Source: Treponema sp. (GTDB lineage: Bacteria > Spirochaetota > Spirochaetia > Treponematales > Treponemataceae). Taken from it: a stretch of 64,000 nucleotides of DNA. The notes beneath the pieces were generated by a model. It made no database searches. It worked only from the letters and a program-made list of their open reading frames with translations, and was not told the origin of the DNA. The stretch covers positions 216,086 to 280,085 of the forward strand of contig JAGAZO010000020.1 of assembly GCA_017940005.1 (NCBI GenBank), in the 5' to 3' direction. The translations under genes and the position numbers were made by a program. The stretch's first letter is position 1, and every line of letters begins with the position of its first letter. Positions 62,509 through 64,000 of this stretch are shown in pieces.

Positions 62509-63258
62509 TTATTTACCCTCCGAAGCACCGCTGCTCCTTGAACTTGAATTTGAAGAATTACCCCCAAAGTCTGCCTCTTTCAGTTCGTAACCGTCAAAAA
62601 TGTATGCAAGTGCATTTGTTGTATATTTCATCTGATCGAAAAAAATCGTAAACAAATCGACAAATTCATTCGGATCGGTACGAATACGGAACCCCACAAA
62701 CGTCATAGAATCTGGACCAGAACTCAAGCGGGAATGCTGGCGTATCCATCCGGGAATATTTACAATGATATTTTTCCACCCGTCGAAAGCAAGATTGCCT
62801 GCCGCAAGCGTGTGAACACGTCCGTCTGAGTCGCGTACAAGCACATCAAGATAATACAGATAATGCGCACCCCAAACCCAAAAATCGATTTGTGTTGCAG
62901 TCCCTATAAATGGAATTTCGTATGCCTTTCCATCTTTTACTGGATATATTTCAAACCAGTTGTCGCCTTTGCGATTGAATGCAATTTGTATGCCGAGCAC
63001 TTTCGGATCACCATCACCTTCGTTGCGCAAATATTTGAGCGAACTTGGAATGCCGCTGAAATAATCCTGTTTCGGATAATCATCAGCAACATAACGGCTC
63101 GCAGTCACTTCCCAGTCCCAGTCGCTATCGCCTTCAAATCTGTCAATAATAAAGGTCTCAACACTTTTTTGTGTCTGCTGTGCAGATTGGCTTACAACCG
63201 GAACACAAAGCAGAAAAAAAAGTGCAAGATTAATAAAGACAACAAAGCCCTTTTTCAT
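62509..63258 (-). CDS. FlaA-family flagellar sheath protein (first of pair)
   Basis: A 249-residue exported protein. It has a signal peptide (FVVFINLALFFLLCVPVVSQ) and then the FlaA fold: DRFEGDSDWDWEV, VLGIQIAFNRKGDNWFEI, ATQIDFWVWGAHYLYYLDVLV, LAFDGWKNIIVNIP and FVGFRIRTDP. The C-terminus is Ser/Asn/Gly-rich. AGGAG precedes the ATG. A perfect promoter and a ~95-base leader lie upstream, so strong expression is expected. Confidence 0.87.
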   Translation of the reverse strand: MKKGFVVFINLALFFLLCVPVVSQSAQQTQKSVETFIIDRFEGDSDWDWEVTASRYVADDYPKQDYFSGIPSSLKYLRNEGDGDPKVLGIQIAFNRKGDNWFEIYPVKDGKAYEIPFIGTATQIDFWVWGAHYLYYLDVLVRDSDGRVHTLAAGNLAFDGWKNIIVNIPGWIRQHSRLSSGPDSMTFVGFRIRTDPNEFVDLFTIFFDQMKYTTNALAYIFDGYELKEADFGGNSSNSSSRSSGASEGK

Positions 63259-63358
63259 GCATAACTCCTATATAACGCATCTAAAAGAAATCACCCGCTT
63301 TAGACGATTTTCCATTTATATTATCGGATAATTTTGTGAATTTAATTATACCGATTTA

Positions 63359-63387
63359 ATTATATTTTGCAATGTGCTATTTGTCAA
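63359..63387 (-). promoter_or_regulatory. Consensus sigma-70 promoter of the FlaA pair
   Basis: On the minus strand TTGACA (63387-63382) and TATAAT (63364-63359) are perfect and 17 bases apart. The leader to the ATG at 63258 contains a TCTAAA/TTTAGA hairpin. Confidence 0.85.
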
Positions 63388-63464
63388 ATGTTCTTCTAAA
63401 ACAACTATATCACAAAAATGCTGCCATATCAAAAACTGCACAACAAAAACCTGCTCTATAAAAT

Positions 63465-64000
63465 TTACATCTCTTTCCATGGAAATATGAGTGACTTAAA
63501 TGACCGTTTGCCAAATATTTCTTTGTCATTTGCAAGAAGTTCTGCCCACGGAATGCGTTTTCGCTCCTTTGCTGTCACAAATTCGGAATGCGTCTCCAGA
63601 TAATCATATTTATATAATCGCAAACGGAGCGCATTTACCTGAGCAAGTGTAATTCCTGCAAACGATGGCAGCATGCCAAACAATAATACACTTATGATAA
63701 CAAGAAACAAATTATACACTGCCATAAAAATTGAAAACCCAACATTGTCAAAAAAAATGAAAAAACATTTCTTTATGCATTTTTTAAAGCTGTTATGAAG
63801 AAGCGAGCGCAAAGCTACGAACCATTGGAGAGAAAGCACAATAAAGAGGACGAGCCATGCAAACATTGCGCCGACAAATATTCCAAATAAATTTCCCTGT
63901 GCAAAATAGAATGGTATGCACACATATGCAGCAGCAGCTATTGCGCCAAGCAAAATACCAAAAAGCGCACCGTCTTTAGCAGCCGACGGGATCGCTTTAA
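63465..64000 (-). CDS. Multi-pass membrane protein, 5' end outside window
   Basis: The C-terminal ~178 residues are visible; the frame stays open to the window edge. There are four hydrophobic segments (including GIFVGAMFAWLVLFIVLSL and FLVIISVLLFGMLPSFAGI), then a hydrophilic tail ending EIFGKRSFKSLIFPWKEM. The tail resembles a conserved family of spirochaete and Firmicute membrane proteins (YesL/DUF624-like by impression only). Function is unknown. It is transcribed toward the FlaA pair. Confidence 0.6.
   Translation of the reverse strand, partial: KAIPSAAKDGALFGILLGAIAAAAYVCIPFYFAQGNLFGIFVGAMFAWLVLFIVLSLQWFVALRSLLHNSFKKCIKKCFFIFFDNVGFSIFMAVYNLFLVIISVLLFGMLPSFAGITLAQVNALRLRLYKYDYLETHSEFVTAKERKRIPWAELLANDKEIFGKRSFKSLIFPWKEM

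Overview
The window looks like a chromosomal segment of a host-associated, fermentative treponeme (Spirochaetes). The evidence is three FlaA-type flagellar sheath proteins, a spirochaete-style short division cluster (mraZ-rsmH-ftsL-murF-ftsW-ftsQ-ftsA-ftsZ, without ftsI, mraY, murD, murG or murC), relaxed spirochaete lipoboxes, and gene neighbourhoods I know from other treponemes (amidase-GerM-FlaA1, ribF-rpsO-pnp-dut, xerC-hslV-hslU). UGA is used as a stop. Phosphotransacetylase and L-lactate dehydrogenase suggest acetate and lactate as end products. I see no insertion sequence, prophage, tRNA, rRNA or CRISPR array. The species cannot be named from this sequence alone.

Layout. 1-2.2 kb: pta (5' end cut off) and a CapA-like phosphoesterase. 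2.2-3.6 kb: structured intergenic DNA and a repeat-domain lipoprotein. 3.6-6.2 kb: a DEAH helicase. 6.2-15.3 kb, minus strand: a HEAT protein, tgt, lptG/lptF-type permeases, dut, pnp, rpsO and ribF. 15.5-18.8 kb: ilvE with a Lys/Ala tail, a CPBP protein, and a RelA/SpoT synthetase fused to TPRs. 18.8-28.1 kb, minus strand: a run of seven genes from a cysteine-less radical-SAM-like protein through a glycosyltransferase-like protein, a three-domain sugar enzyme and an ATP-grasp ligase to an amidase, a GerMN protein and FlaA1. 28.3-31.9 kb: xseA-xseB-mutL. 32-35.7 kb, minus strand: two low-complexity TPR proteins. 35.8-38.8 kb: a compact three-gene operon (TPR with an Mrr-like domain, metallophosphoesterase, ParB-like protein). 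38.8-41.6 kb: a partner-switching module (PP2C phosphatase, STAS protein, anti-sigma-type kinase) followed by tmRNA. 42.2-59.7 kb: one almost unbroken minus-strand block carrying division, recombination and proteolysis genes. 59.8-64 kb: a possible PD-(D/E)XK protein, a PAS-GGDEF diguanylate cyclase, two FlaA paralogues in tandem, and a cut-off membrane protein.

How it fits together. The minus-strand block from mraZ to hslU joins cell division (FtsL/W/Q/A/Z, MurF), chromosome resolution (XerC, XerD, TopA, DprA) and protein quality control (HslVU, with tmRNA just beyond). MraZ probably controls its own operon through four 10-bp-spaced boxes at its start. The 18.8-28.1 kb run is the best candidate for a poorly described system: it places nonulosonate-type sugar chemistry, a methyltransferase and a dead-looking radical SAM scaffold directly upstream of a flagellar sheath gene. 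The 35.8-38.8 kb operon and the branched inverted-repeat leader at 40.88-40.97 kb are the next most unusual items.
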